The notes below the pieces were generated by a model. That model was not told where the DNA came from. It was given only the letters and a program-made list of their open reading frames with translations, and did no database searches. A stretch of 55,808 bases of DNA. Source: Bacteroidota bacterium. GTDB lineage: Bacteria; Bacteroidota; Ignavibacteria; Kapaibacteriales; UBA961. Of the stretch, positions 28,001-36,478 are shown one piece after another. The stretch spans positions 1-55,808 of the forward strand of contig JAFDZU010000085.1 of NCBI GenBank assembly GCA_018266765.1, written 5' to 3'. The translations under genes were made by a program, and so were the position numbers. Positions within the stretch are counted from its first letter, which is position 1, and each line of letters begins with the position of its first letter.

Positions 28001-29128
28001 TTTCATACAGCAGAAATACTTGTTATTCATGATGCTTTGCCTGCATTTAAACGCGATACAGCTCGGATATTGTTACTAGGCTTTGCCGGAAATAGCGATA
28101 CTCTGCAATACTCATTTGATATGATTGCACCACAAACAGTTTTTGCTTGTAACCCCCAAAATACCATTGAGTTAATTCTTAAGAATACTGGGAATCGCCC
28201 GCTTAATTTCCAATCTATTACTCCTAAGTCCTCCAATATCAATTTATTGCCGGTTTTAGTACCTCAGCCACAAATCATCGAACGTGATTCTTCATTAAAA
28301 GCAATTTATACTATCGAGATGAAGAAAGAACTCATAGGAACCGTAACTTTTACAACTCAATGCAACGATTCTATTATCCAAACAGTTACGCAAACTATCA
28401 ACTCCATCAGTAATTTACTTACTTTAACTAAACAACCCGATACAACAGTTGCGCCCGGTATGCCGATTACGATTCCGTTTAAAGGAGGAATTGATGTTCA
28501 CCATCCTATTCCGGTTGTTCTAACTATTACAGCAGGAATGGATTTCCAAACACTTGTGCTTCAATCCGAATCAGGTGTAATTGAATTTTCGGACAACAGC
28601 CAAACTCGAACTGTTCCCGTGACTATCCGACAAAATAAAAAAGAAGTTATCATTTCATCAACTGAAGTAATCACAGTAGATTCACCAACGAATTGGAAAA
28701 TAGTTGTTCCATTTAATGTCATGCTTTCTGATTCGAGTGATATTACAATTCCTGTACATGTTTCAGATACGACACATGAATGTTGTTCGGAAAGTTCAAT
28801 TAAGCAAATAATTCATGTCAGTCCTGTTTGTGCTAATCTTTTAAGAAGAATAAAACAAGCAGATGCGGCTTTCCAACTTGTTTCCGTAACTCCAAGTCCT
28901 ATAGGTGAATATGGCGAAGCCAGATGTGTCATCCAAGGAAGTGGAATCGTAACTCTCGAAGCAATTAATCAACTTGGTGAAAAGTTTATTCTTGCCTCGG
29001 AGCAATTGACTATCGGAGAATATATCCTTCGATTCTCAACTAAAAATTTACCCGATGGAGTTTATGGAATTATTCTTCGCGCCGCTGACGGTAGAGAGAA
29101 ACGCTCGGTTGTAGTAATATCCCGGTAG
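25055..29128 (+). CDS. Large IgGFc-binding-like surface protein with T9SS sorting domain (1357 aa)
   Basis: I start at the ATG at 25055 because GGGAG lies five bases upstream; the upstream TTG at 25040 would place the Shine-Dalgarno sequence inside the gene. A signal peptide (about 1-30, ending SVQAQ) is followed by an IgGFc-binding-like domain (about 40-490: EGRHFYIGFMRNE, ISAMSSFDYSSDAYTALPIP, WGKEYVIMSM, GVLSGHVRTSVP, WGTKYATSPF). Then come four or more choice-of-anchor-D/Cep192-like modules (about 600-1130: 'VGWDFGKVLVGDTACAHVLIFN', 'FTPKLIQPF'). The C-terminus is a T9SS type A sorting domain (VTPSPIGEYGEARC to GREKRSVVVISR). It is exported and surface anchored. It is probably monocistronic. 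Related to the partial gene at 1-1890. Function unknown; an adhesin or scaffold is possible. Confidence 0.85.
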   Translation: MNRTILTLSKTIVFICSIILNLYGFSVQAQTEKILPRSQGSNFEGRHFYIGFMRNEIDANRRNNFPVNLSFYIAASVKSEVIIRFPWQTSGELFTIQGDSILTLEIPQQDALAIEMKRSEVPLYSLIEITSDQKIAISAMSSFDYSSDAYTALPIPNWGKEYVIMSMPNDEYEQIGMRTDSTPRSGEFLVMASQDSTLIQFTPRVKTMKHDSAEFVSFYLMKGQCYLVQSSDLLRRGYGDLSGTIVRSDKPIGVLSGHVRTSVPIFPRVPGERPLDSKDCLVEMLLPTKIWGTKYATSPFYINCDGDLIRVACIQPNTTFIAQGSVNSRTITLKDPGDWVDFYPVGQTISWTSDKPISIVQYMPTSFYDDVQDFDPAMVVIPPIEQYVSRALFQIQPNPYWKYDKFYYNYVNIICEPSAVNSLKLDGTPLIVNYPKLALQKISGMNLNYLVIAVKPGVHDLTSDSGMFSGIVYGVGPDDSYAYPLGLSLYKATGKDTIPPKFTYSENCGRLKITAKELTTDSTVGIESVKVLTDSTRNFQWTIETATDSSISIEVNAEPVDDSRNGVIFIEARDKLGNGRLFKYIYSALSIEVRDNILFKPVNWLDSICERVVVRNNGTDTVKFLSSMITGDKRVNFNGGIPLIQKSLAPKDSVVFHVCFKPSGDSSSLQAKLTFLLPCSKQISIPIIGIVAAPSIGVVGWDFGKVLVGDTACAHVLIFNNGNNPLTINSIAITIFEPSLTLDTAGLFPITLQPNDTLSIPVCFTPDAMRIFTRNCLAVNNLNLPNKFIIQGEGVAPLIESVKIDWKRQRIGTIHDSIITLINTGNYDAVVNFTSSSGDTVTLNSLAEYSLPITLRPLIDTLRIPTRFTPKLIQPFNSIYRLQISNWMLHKLVTITLYGEGTLPTISTFNINFDTIPYRKSKDSTANVISAGGNEKLTIDTMILASGDITSFIIDTLFLKRRILQPNTFYSLPVRFTPTRTGFHTAEILVIHDALPAFKRDTARILLLGFAGNSDTLQYSFDMIAPQTVFACNPQNTIELILKNTGNRPLNFQSITPKSSNINLLPVLVPQPQIIERDSSLKAIYTIEMKKELIGTVTFTTQCNDSIIQTVTQTINSISNLLTLTKQPDTTVAPGMPITIPFKGGIDVHHPIPVVLTITAGMDFQTLVLQSESGVIEFSDNSQTRTVPVTIRQNKKEVIISSTEVITVDSPTNWKIVVPFNVMLSDSSDITIPVHVSDTTHECCSESSIKQIIHVSPVCANLLRRIKQADAAFQLVSVTPSPIGEYGEARCVIQGSGIVTLEAINQLGEKFILASEQLTIGEYILRFSTKNLPDGVYGIILRAADGREKRSVVVISR

Positions 29129-29149
29129 AGTTTGGTAAAGGAAAATATC

Positions 29150-30526
29150 TTATTCTACTCTTCGCATTCTTGCTATAAAAAAACCGTCTGTTCCATGAAT
29201 ATCAGGCAGTAATGTAACCATAGAATCAAGTTCGTTCAGACCTTCGATGGTAATTCCATAATGTTTAAATGCTTGTGAAAGTGGTTCGAGAACGAATTGA
29301 CTATTTTCTTTTAAAAACGCTTTAACTACTTCCTCATTTTCTTGCGGCATCAATGAACAGGTTGCATAGCACAATACTCCGCCTTGGCGAACAAACCGAG
29401 ATTTCTCGGTAAGTATTTCCAATTGTTTTCGAGCTAATTTAGCAACAAGTGACGCGGTAAGCCGCCATTTTACCATTGGCATACGCCTTGCAGTTCCCAT
29501 TCCGGAACACGGTGCATCCACAAGAACTGCTTCACATTTCCCAACAAGCTTTTGCAATGTTTTTTCATTTTTTGCAGAAAGCAAATGAGTAGTTACCGAC
29601 TTCAATCCCGCACGTTTTGCCCGAAAATCAAGTTCTCGTAACCGTTTATATTCTATGTCGGTACTAATAATAATTCCTAAATCGTTTTGCAATGCCGCAA
29701 GATGAAGTGATTTTCCGCCCGCCCCGGCACACGCATCAAGAATTTGCCAATGTTCCTCCGGTGCAACGGCATAACCAATAAGTTGACTTCCAATATCTTG
29801 AACTTCGATAGCTCCTGATTTGTATAATTCCACTTGGGATAATTGTTCCCGATTTGCTAGAATGATACCATCGGGTGATATTATGCTGGGTGATGCCTTG
29901 ATAGATACCTTGTTTAATTCCTCCAATGCTCTCTCACGAGTTATTGCTCTCGAATTGACACGTAAGCATACAGGTGCACTTTTTAACAAGCTGCAAGCCG
30001 TTGCTTGAATATTATGATTTTGCCACGAAGAAGCAATCCATTCTGGCAAGCACCAATAATCATACGTATTCTCGGATTGAATACGGTCAAATGTTTTTTT
30101 AGCATTAGTTACCCACTCATCTACCTCTTCCAACTTGTAATTAAATCGGGCAATTAAAGTTTCTTTGCATAATTGTTCAATTGAATACTCTTCATCATTC
30201 GTCACAAATGAACGATTCAATAATTGTAGCGGAAAATAAGCCCCTACTTTTTCACCAAACAGACAACCTGTGAGGATAATTTTAATTTCTTTTTCTAATG
30301 GTTCTAATTCTTGGCGATTGCCGACTGAATGAGAAGCAGTTTGGAAAGCAATCGAGTACATCCGCAAAGTGGCAAATACTGTTTCAGAAATAAATCTGCG
30401 CTCTTTACTGCCAATATATTTATGTGAACGGAAAAATTCCGAAGCAATTGAATCAGCTGGTTGCGGTGATTTCCAAATAATTCGATACAATTCGGCGGCA
30501 TGACCTATAAGTGAAGGGAATAACAT
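29150..30526 (-). CDS. rsmB: rRNA (cytosine-C5)-methyltransferase, RsmB/NOP2 family (458 aa)
   Basis: This SAM-dependent enzyme methylates cytosine in rRNA; RsmB targets 16S C967. The N-terminal NusB-like RNA-binding helices (about 1-140) are followed by the catalytic domain. Motifs seen: SAM-binding ILDACAGAGGKSLHLAAL (about 265-282), motif IV VDAPCSGMGTARR and motif VI CYATCSLMPQENEEVV, giving the two cysteines of the Cys-pair mechanism. The length is close to that of E. coli RsmB. It converges on the IgGFc-binding-like gene with a 21-nt gap and no clear terminator. Relatives RsmF/NsuN6 are possible, but the NusB-like N-terminus favours RsmB. Confidence 0.85.
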   Translation of the reverse strand: MLFPSLIGHAAELYRIIWKSPQPADSIASEFFRSHKYIGSKERRFISETVFATLRMYSIAFQTASHSVGNRQELEPLEKEIKIILTGCLFGEKVGAYFPLQLLNRSFVTNDEEYSIEQLCKETLIARFNYKLEEVDEWVTNAKKTFDRIQSENTYDYWCLPEWIASSWQNHNIQATACSLLKSAPVCLRVNSRAITRERALEELNKVSIKASPSIISPDGIILANREQLSQVELYKSGAIEVQDIGSQLIGYAVAPEEHWQILDACAGAGGKSLHLAALQNDLGIIISTDIEYKRLRELDFRAKRAGLKSVTTHLLSAKNEKTLQKLVGKCEAVLVDAPCSGMGTARRMPMVKWRLTASLVAKLARKQLEILTEKSRFVRQGGVLCYATCSLMPQENEEVVKAFLKENSQFVLEPLSQAFKHYGITIEGLNELDSMVTLLPDIHGTDGFFIARMRRVE

Positions 30527-30551
30527 AATTTAATAAATAAAATAAGTAAAT

Positions 30552-30573
30552 GTAATCTAAACGGTTAGATTAC
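30552..30573 (-). terminator. Hairpin between kdsB and rsmB, terminator-like
   Basis: GTAATCTAA and TTAGATTAC form a perfect 9-bp stem around a 4-nt loop, 15 nt after the kdsB stop. On the minus strand it is followed by ATTTACTTATTTTATTTA, which is T-rich but has no clean T-run, so termination may be partial. Confidence 0.45.
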
Positions 30574-30587
30574 GTTGGTGTTTTGAA

Positions 30588-31346
30588 TTAGAGGAATTTC
30601 CTGACTTTATCAGCATCTTCGGGAGTGTCCACAGCAATTAACTCACAATCAGTTTCGATACATTGAAATACTGCACCATCAGCAAACAAACGAAGCTGTT
30701 CGAGCGATTCGGCTATTTCTAATGGAGATTGTTTGAGTTCAACAAAACGCTTTAGTGCTTTAGGACGATAGGCATATAACCCAATATGTTTCCAATATTG
30801 ATAATGAGAAAGCCAAAATTCCTTATCTATTCCCCTGAAATGTGGAATTGTACTGCGCGAAAAATATAATGCAGTCATATCATTTCGCAGAGCAACTTTT
30901 ACAATTGTCGGGTTAACTAATTCCTCAATCGAATTTATTTTTTTAATCGGAGTAGCAACATCTGCTGAAGAATTTTCTATGGCAACTACTAATTGGTCAA
31001 TTAATGTACTTTCGAGCAGAGGTTCATCTCCTTGGATATTTAAAATCACATCGGAAGTAACACCAAGAGCGCGATAAGCGGCTTCTACACGGTCTGTGCC
31101 GGTCAGTATTTCAGATGAAGTCAGAATATAGTCAGCACCGATTTGTTCGCAATGGCGTGCGATGCGTTCGTCATCAGTTGCTACCACAACTTTATTGAGA
31201 GTCGTCGCATTCATTGCGGCTTCCCAAACGCGAGCGATAAGCGATTTTCCTTTTAAATCCACAAGTGGTTTCCCCGGAAACCGAGTCGAACCATACCGAG
31301 CAGGAATAATTGCGACAGCACGAAGATTGTTGGATTTGTTATTCAT
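30588..31346 (-). CDS. kdsB: 3-deoxy-manno-octulosonate cytidylyltransferase (252 aa)
   Basis: KdsB makes CMP-KDO, the activated sugar for the inner core of lipopolysaccharide. The family opening is visible (VAIIPARYGSTRFPGKPL, nucleotide binding), then VVVATDDERIARHC, TGTDRVEAAYR and LNIQGDEPL (metal-binding Asp). HIGLYAYRPKALKRFV and IEQLR-type ESLEQLRLFADG follow near residue 190-225. Length is normal. Its presence implies a diderm with KDO-containing lipopolysaccharide. It lies 47 nt downstream of the SerK-like gene and is probably co-transcribed with it. Confidence 0.95.
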   Translation of the reverse strand: MNNKSNNLRAVAIIPARYGSTRFPGKPLVDLKGKSLIARVWEAAMNATTLNKVVVATDDERIARHCEQIGADYILTSSEILTGTDRVEAAYRALGVTSDVILNIQGDEPLLESTLIDQLVVAIENSSADVATPIKKINSIEELVNPTIVKVALRNDMTALYFSRSTIPHFRGIDKEFWLSHYQYWKHIGLYAYRPKALKRFVELKQSPLEIAESLEQLRLFADGAVFQCIETDCELIAVDTPEDADKVRKFL

Positions 31347-31393
31347 AACATTTTAAAAACCATAGAAAATTCGATAAAGTACATACTCTAAAT

Positions 31394-32230
31394 CTATTCA
31401 TCAAATACAAACACCGGTTCATGGTAATATCGTACTTTTCGTTCTACAATTTTATCTGTGAGCCACTTGTCAAGCCATATATTTTTTTCTTCTATGGTTT
31501 GTGAACTTTGGAGGAATTCTAACGGAATATTTACATTGAGTGCTCTTCCGGGAATAATATGTCTTGTTATTCCGGCAGGGAGTTTAGTATCGCTTGTAGA
31601 TATGTCACGGATTTCTCGCGGTGTAAATTGAGGGAAGACCATGACAGATGAATGTTTATGTTGAGCGGCAATAAGACGTTCGAGGTCGGCTTGGGCTAAA
31701 CGATAAATTTCACCATGTTCTTCGTAGGTTTTTACAATCTTTGTAAGTATTTCTACTTGTTTAAAGAAATCTCCATCTACTTTTACTCCGAGAATTTTAT
31801 TTGGCGAAGAAAAAATGTATCCGGCAATTTCCCTCATAAGTACTGCATTTTGTGCTTCATGGAGCGATAAATTAACAAGTGAAAGTCCATCGAGCGAACC
31901 GATGGTATCAATAATATTTAGATTCGTTACATTCGGAAGAACATGATTCCATGCTTCAAGAGAAATTCCACCTTCTCCATACTCTACTACTTGAACGAGA
32001 ATATCGGGAATATTCAGTTCACGAAGTGCAGTTGTACGAGTAGCACCATCAAGAACAACATAGTGAGTTTCGGTTCCTGATTTAATTTTTCCGACAATGG
32101 GAGGGTTTTTCAAATATTGAAGATTGGTAAGATAATTTTTGAGACGATTTACGCGATGAACATCTGTTTTTTCATGTAATAATGCACTGTTAGAGGGTAA
32201 AATTTGAAGTCGCAGAGAGTTTAGTTCCAT
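31394..32230 (-). CDS. ParB/Srx-fold protein, SbnI/SerK-like (278 aa)
   Basis: The N-terminal 110 residues have the ParB-like fold pattern of the SbnI/SerK group: HEKTDVHRVNRL (with Glu20, the position of the key glutamate in free-serine kinases of this group), NPPIVGKI, and the nucleotide-binding VLDGATRTTALREL. The LEAWNHVLP stretch and an EHGEIYRLAQADLERL helix follow, as in this group. SbnI and archaeal SerK phosphorylate free L-serine to O-phosphoserine; whether this one does is untested. It lacks the helix-turn-helix of chromosome-partitioning ParB, so a role in segregation is unlikely. It is the first gene of the unit with kdsB, under a promoter at 32307-32337. Confidence 0.65.
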   Translation of the reverse strand: MELNSLRLQILPSNSALLHEKTDVHRVNRLKNYLTNLQYLKNPPIVGKIKSGTETHYVVLDGATRTTALRELNIPDILVQVVEYGEGGISLEAWNHVLPNVTNLNIIDTIGSLDGLSLVNLSLHEAQNAVLMREIAGYIFSSPNKILGVKVDGDFFKQVEILTKIVKTYEEHGEIYRLAQADLERLIAAQHKHSSVMVFPQFTPREIRDISTSDTKLPAGITRHIIPGRALNVNIPLEFLQSSQTIEEKNIWLDKWLTDKIVERKVRYYHEPVFVFDE

Positions 32231-32259
32231 ATCAAAATAAGAGTAAAAGTGAGAAGTTA

Positions 32260-32291
32260 CTTGGAAAAGTCCTCAAACGTGAATAGTTTTG
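32260..32291 (+). promoter_or_regulatory. Promoter of the PpiD-like gene (Bacteroidota type)
   Basis: CTTG, 20 nt, TAGTTTTG; the -7 box fits TAnnTTTG exactly. The start would fall near 32298, about 70 nt before the ATG at 32369. It is divergent from the promoter at 32307-32337. Confidence 0.55.
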
Positions 32292-32306
32292 CGTTTTAAT
32301 TTAATA

Positions 32307-32337
32307 CAAAATTAACAAAGACAAGTATTGTAACAAC
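32307..32337 (-). promoter_or_regulatory. Promoter of the SerK-like gene and kdsB (Bacteroidota type)
   Basis: On the minus strand GTTG, 19 nt, TAATTTTG. The -7 box is exact. The start would fall near 32301, so the two transcripts of this 138-nt gap overlap slightly at their 5' ends. Confidence 0.5.
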
Positions 32338-32368
32338 CTATTATTTGATTGAAGGAGTATAATTTACG

Positions 32369-34561
32369 ATGGGATTATTATCAAGAATGAGGCAACTTTC
32401 CCCCTACCTATTGGGTATTTTTGCCTTCGTTTTCATCGGCTTTATGGTGGTCTCGGATTCTAACTTTAGCGAAATTTTACGCAAAGGTAAAGGATATTCA
32501 AGCGAATCACTCGGCAGTGTAAACGGAATTAAAATAATGCGCAAAGACTTTGACCAGCGTGTTAAAGAAATGGCTGACCAACAACGAGCAGGAAATCCAG
32601 AAGCTGAAGTGGACGAAGAACAACTTCGCCAACAAGTTTGGGATCAAATGGTAGAAGAAGCAATTTTGAGCCAAGAAGCCAAAAAAGCAGGCATAATGGT
32701 AACTGCTGATCAAATTCAGGACATCATGCTCGATAATCCTCCTGATTATTTACGTAAAGATTTCACAGACAGTACCGGTAAATTTAATCGTGAACAGTAT
32801 TTGAAAGTAGTAACCGATCCTGAAAGCATTGGTGAAAACATTCGCAAATTGATTCAAGAAGGAAAGATTCAAGCTAATCAAGTTGATCCAGATTCTGAAG
32901 TTGCAAAAATCAAACGCGGGCTTTTGAAAATTGAAGACTATATTACAAAGAATCAATTAAGTGAGTCAATGCGATCACTTGTCAGTTTACCTGCAACAAT
33001 GACTTCGCCTTTATATTTAAAACACAAATATATTACTGATAACAGCAGTGCAGATGTTAATTACATTGCATTCGATGTTGCTAAAATTTCAGACAAAGAA
33101 GTGAATGTTACCGATGAAGAAATAAATTCTTATTACGAGAGCAACAAGCAATATTACAAGCAAAAAGCTACTCGAAAACTAAAGTACATCAGCTTCCCTC
33201 TTGTACCTTCATCTTTAGATACAAGTCGTTTGAATACTAAAATTACAAACATTAAAAAAGAAATTGATGCCGCATCTACATTAGAAGATAAAGATCATGC
33301 ATTCGAACTTAATTTTGCAAGCTTCACAGGAAAAACAAATGATTTTGCACCTGTCAAACTTCTTGACCCAATGCGTCGTTCCTTACTTGAAAACGTAAAG
33401 CCTCATGAAGTGGTTGGACCTGTTAAACTTGCTGATGGTACTTATTTTTTCAGGGTCGATAGTCTTCGTAACGGAGAAAATGAACTAGTCAAAGCAAGTC
33501 ATATACTTATAAATTTTGGTTCAAACAAAGACAGCGCGAAAGCATTTGCAGAAAAAATATATAAACGTGCAAAAACGGGAGAAGACTTTGCTCAGCTTGC
33601 CTCTCAATATTCGGCAGACAAAAGTAATTCAGGTCGAGGAGGAGACCTTGATTATTTTGGTAAAGGAAGAATGGTTAAACCATTTGAAGACGCAGCTTTT
33701 GCAGCAGCAGTTGGAAGTATTGTCGGACCAGTAGAATCTCAATTCGGATATCATATTATCAGTGTAAAAGATAAAGCTACCGAAGAGATACGTTATTCTG
33801 AGATTCGATTTGACGTAATTATGAGTGGCTCTACTCGCAATATGATTAAACGCGATGCTATTAGTTTTAAAGAACAAGTTTCTGCCGGGACTCAATTTGA
33901 TACACTTGCTAAACAGTTAAAGAAAAACAGTGTCGAAACAGTATTTTTCGAAAGAAATACTCCTGTAATCGGCTCACGTTTTCTGACTGAATTTGCATTT
34001 GAGAATCAAGTTGGTTCAGTATCGAATCCCATTGAAGTTAAACGATACGGTATAGTGGTTGTCCAGGTTACAGATAGTCGTCAAGTGGGACTTAAACCAC
34101 TTATTGACGTAAAAGATGAAATAAAAGAACGTTTGAAACGAATCAAAAAATTAGATATTATCAAAGCAAAAGCTGAAAGTATTTATTCTAAAATTAAAGA
34201 TAAAGACCTTCTCGCTCGCGTTGCCGAAGTAGATCCTTCGCTTGAAATTCGTACTGTGGCAAGGATTCGCGATAATGGTCAAGTAATGGGATTCGGAAGT
34301 GAACCTGCTTTTACTGCGACTGCAATGAAATCTCCAATAGGTAAAATTGTTGGTCCTATTCGCGGAGAAAAAGGATATTTCATTATTCAAGTAACGAATA
34401 AGCAAATGGCAGATGAATCGAAATTTGCCGCAGAATCTGAAAATCTCCAAAAAAATATTGTCCAACAAAGCAAAGCATCAGCTTATTTCCAATGGATAGC
34501 TTCTCAGAAAGAGCAAGCAACTATTGAAGATAATCGCAGTCAATATTATCGCGAGAATTGA
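32369..34561 (+). CDS. PpiD/SurA-like peptidyl-prolyl isomerase (730 aa)
   Basis: One N-terminal membrane anchor (about 13-30, YLLGIFAFVFIGFMVV) leads into a SurA_N-like helical chaperone region (about 45-160). A central domain follows (about 215-360), then a parvulin/PpiC rotamase domain (about 372-470: VKASHILINFG, FAQLASQYSADKSNSGRGGDLDYFGKGRM, FEDAAFAAAVG, GYHIISVKDK), and a C-terminal region with another degenerate parvulin-like segment. This is the architecture of inner-membrane PpiD-type chaperones, which help outer-membrane proteins fold in the periplasm. AAGGAG lies 11 nt before the ATG, a slightly long spacing. It ends at a strong terminator. It fits the many barrel proteins in this window. 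Confidence 0.88.
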   Translation: MGLLSRMRQLSPYLLGIFAFVFIGFMVVSDSNFSEILRKGKGYSSESLGSVNGIKIMRKDFDQRVKEMADQQRAGNPEAEVDEEQLRQQVWDQMVEEAILSQEAKKAGIMVTADQIQDIMLDNPPDYLRKDFTDSTGKFNREQYLKVVTDPESIGENIRKLIQEGKIQANQVDPDSEVAKIKRGLLKIEDYITKNQLSESMRSLVSLPATMTSPLYLKHKYITDNSSADVNYIAFDVAKISDKEVNVTDEEINSYYESNKQYYKQKATRKLKYISFPLVPSSLDTSRLNTKITNIKKEIDAASTLEDKDHAFELNFASFTGKTNDFAPVKLLDPMRRSLLENVKPHEVVGPVKLADGTYFFRVDSLRNGENELVKASHILINFGSNKDSAKAFAEKIYKRAKTGEDFAQLASQYSADKSNSGRGGDLDYFGKGRMVKPFEDAAFAAAVGSIVGPVESQFGYHIISVKDKATEEIRYSEIRFDVIMSGSTRNMIKRDAISFKEQVSAGTQFDTLAKQLKKNSVETVFFERNTPVIGSRFLTEFAFENQVGSVSNPIEVKRYGIVVVQVTDSRQVGLKPLIDVKDEIKERLKRIKKLDIIKAKAESIYSKIKDKDLLARVAEVDPSLEIRTVARIRDNGQVMGFGSEPAFTATAMKSPIGKIVGPIRGEKGYFIIQVTNKQMADESKFAAESENLQKNIVQQSKASAYFQWIASQKEQATIEDNRSQYYREN

Positions 34562-34586
34562 TTAATACTTACGTTACTATTTTTCT

Positions 34587-34617
34587 AAAACCCGCGTCAC
34601 AAAACGCGGGTTTTTTT
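34587..34617 (+). terminator. Rho-independent terminator after the PpiD-like gene
   Basis: AACCCGCGT and ACGCGGGTT pair with a 6-nt loop and are followed by a run of T, 26 nt after the stop. The hairpin is GC-rich in an AT-rich background. Confidence 0.92.
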
Positions 34618-34646
34618 ATATTCTCTATTTTATCTCTAAAATTTAA

Positions 34647-35597
34647 ATGAAGTTTTCGTCTGATGAATTAATCGAACTTTCAACTCAGAGTGGAGGTACT
34701 TTTGCTGTTAGTTCACTTCAAGAAGCTGAACAATTTTGTAAAAGACTCGCTACATCTCACTACGAGAATTTTCCGGTTGGTTCATTGTTAGTTCCTAAAA
34801 AATTTCGTAATCATTTTTTCAATGTTTATGCATTTAGTAGAATTGCTGATGACCTTTCAGACGAATTGATTGCCGAAGGAAAAGAAACTCAACTGACAGC
34901 ACTCGATAATTTTCAGAACCTTTTGTTTGATAAAGATTATCTCATTACACCACAGGGGAATCCAATATTTATAGCATTACATCAAACGATGAGCGAGTGC
35001 AGTATTCCTACTGAAGTGTTCTCTCGATTATTGGTTGCATTCCGTCAAGACGTAGATTTTAATCGTCCGGTAACTATGCAGGATAATATTGATTATTGTC
35101 ATTATTCTGCAAATCCTGTTGGTGAAGTAGTATTAAGAATTTTTGGTCTTTGGAATTCCACAACTGAACCCTACTCAAATGCTATTTGTACAGGACTTCA
35201 ATTAGCGAATTTTTGGCAGGATATTTCTCGTGATATAACAATTGGAAGAATTTATATTCCCAAAGAATTAATTAAAAATCTTCCTACGATAAATAAAGAT
35301 AATTTGCACAGTGAGAAAAATATAGGTAATTTTCCTTCAACTCTTCAAGTTGCATGTGAAATAACTGAAAGCTATTTTACTGAGGGTAAAACTTTAATTA
35401 GGCATTTACCGTATTATCGTTTACGATTTGAAATAGCTCTTACAATTGAAGGTGGTCGCGCAATTCTTCGTAAAACAAAACGTCTCGGTAGTAACATTTT
35501 ATCTAAACGTCCATCTCTGACAGGAATAGATATAGTTCTCATTTGTTTTAAAGCTGTCTTTCGACATAGTGTTTTTTGGAGAAAGTATGGAAAATAA
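34647..35597 (+). CDS. hpnC: Squalene synthase subunit HpnC (316 aa)
   Basis: A trans-isoprenyl diphosphate synthase fold protein of the squalene/phytoene synthase family. The HpnC signature is SHYENFPVGSLLVPKKFRNHFFNVYAF (residues about 38-65, seen in part as ENFPVGSLLVP), followed by the first Asp motif DDLSDE and the second Asp-rich region NFWQDISRDITIGR. In bacteria using the HpnCDE route, HpnD makes presqualene diphosphate, HpnC converts it to hydroxysqualene and HpnE reduces this to squalene. The hpnD gene overlaps its 3' end. The ATG lies only 30 nt after the terminator T-run, so its promoter is either within that gap or inside the ppiD-like gene. Confidence 0.85.
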   Translation: MKFSSDELIELSTQSGGTFAVSSLQEAEQFCKRLATSHYENFPVGSLLVPKKFRNHFFNVYAFSRIADDLSDELIAEGKETQLTALDNFQNLLFDKDYLITPQGNPIFIALHQTMSECSIPTEVFSRLLVAFRQDVDFNRPVTMQDNIDYCHYSANPVGEVVLRIFGLWNSTTEPYSNAICTGLQLANFWQDISRDITIGRIYIPKELIKNLPTINKDNLHSEKNIGNFPSTLQVACEITESYFTEGKTLIRHLPYYRLRFEIALTIEGGRAILRKTKRLGSNILSKRPSLTGIDIVLICFKAVFRHSVFWRKYGK

Positions 35598-36477
35598 TAT
35601 ACTCGTTGATTATCATACAATAGAGTCCGCCCCTACTTCGGCGCGAACAAGTTTTTATTATTCCTTTAGCTTTCTTCCCAAGGACGAACGGGACGCAATA
35701 AATACTGTTTATTCGTTTTGCCGACAGATTGATGATATAGTTGATGAAACTCCATCTCAAAATGCAGATGTTATTCTACGAAAACGTCAACGGCTTGCAT
35801 GGTGGAGAGCCGAAATTGAAAAATGTTATGACGGAACTTCAACAAATCCTTTGCTGTTACCATTAGCAGGCGTTGTACGTCGGTTTACCATTCCCAAACA
35901 ATACTTTTTGATGTTGATTGACGGTTGTGAAAAAGATTTACTACAAAATCGTTACGAAACGTTTGATGATTTGAAGGAGTATTGCTATAGTGTGGCGAGC
36001 GTAGTTGGGTTAATGTGTATTGAGATTTTTGGTTATAAGTACGAAGAAACCAAAGAATATGCAGTGAATCTTGGATATGCACTTCAACTTACAAATATTC
36101 TTCGAGATGTAAAAGCAGATAAAGACCGTGGCTTTATTTATTTACCAAAAGAAGACTTAGAACGTTTTAGATATACAGAGGAAGACTTATTCAATGAAAA
36201 ATACAATGAAAATTTTAATGAATTAATGCGGTTCGAAGCACGTAGAGTTCGGGAATACTATCATAAAGCACGTACTGCACTTCGTCCTGACGAACGGGTA
36301 ACAATGTTTGCTGCTGAAATCATGGATGCAATTTATTATCGGCTTTTAGAGAAAATCGAACTTAATGATTTTAATGTTTTTAAGAAAAAAATAAAAGTTT
36401 CTACTACTCATAAATTTATGATTGCCATTAAGCACTGGCTTTCTACACGTATTTTCGTGAGAAGAATTAAGAGATAA
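35587..36477 (+). CDS. hpnD: Presqualene diphosphate synthase HpnD (296 aa)
   Basis: I start at the ATG at 35587, with GGAG five bases upstream, rather than the GTG at 35569. This leaves an 11-nt overlap with hpnC and suggests translational coupling. Motifs: ARTSFYYSFSFLPKDER near the N-terminus, first Asp motif FCRQIDDIVDE, and second LTNILRDVKADKDRG. These bind the magnesium and diphosphate of farnesyl diphosphate. The product is presqualene diphosphate, en route to squalene and hopanoid-type or carotenoid-like lipids. No hpnE amine-oxidase or cyclase gene follows. The next gene converges with a 1-nt gap. A phytoene synthase role is a less likely alternative. Confidence 0.85.
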   Translation: MENNILVDYHTIESAPTSARTSFYYSFSFLPKDERDAINTVYSFCRQIDDIVDETPSQNADVILRKRQRLAWWRAEIEKCYDGTSTNPLLLPLAGVVRRFTIPKQYFLMLIDGCEKDLLQNRYETFDDLKEYCYSVASVVGLMCIEIFGYKYEETKEYAVNLGYALQLTNILRDVKADKDRGFIYLPKEDLERFRYTEEDLFNEKYNENFNELMRFEARRVREYYHKARTALRPDERVTMFAAEIMDAIYYRLLEKIELNDFNVFKKKIKVSTTHKFMIAIKHWLSTRIFVRRIKR

Positions 36478-36478
36478 T

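Noticed and set aside
35569-35586. GTG start for hpnD
   Set aside because: GGAG at 35578-35581 precedes the ATG at 35587, giving ideal spacing for the ATG.
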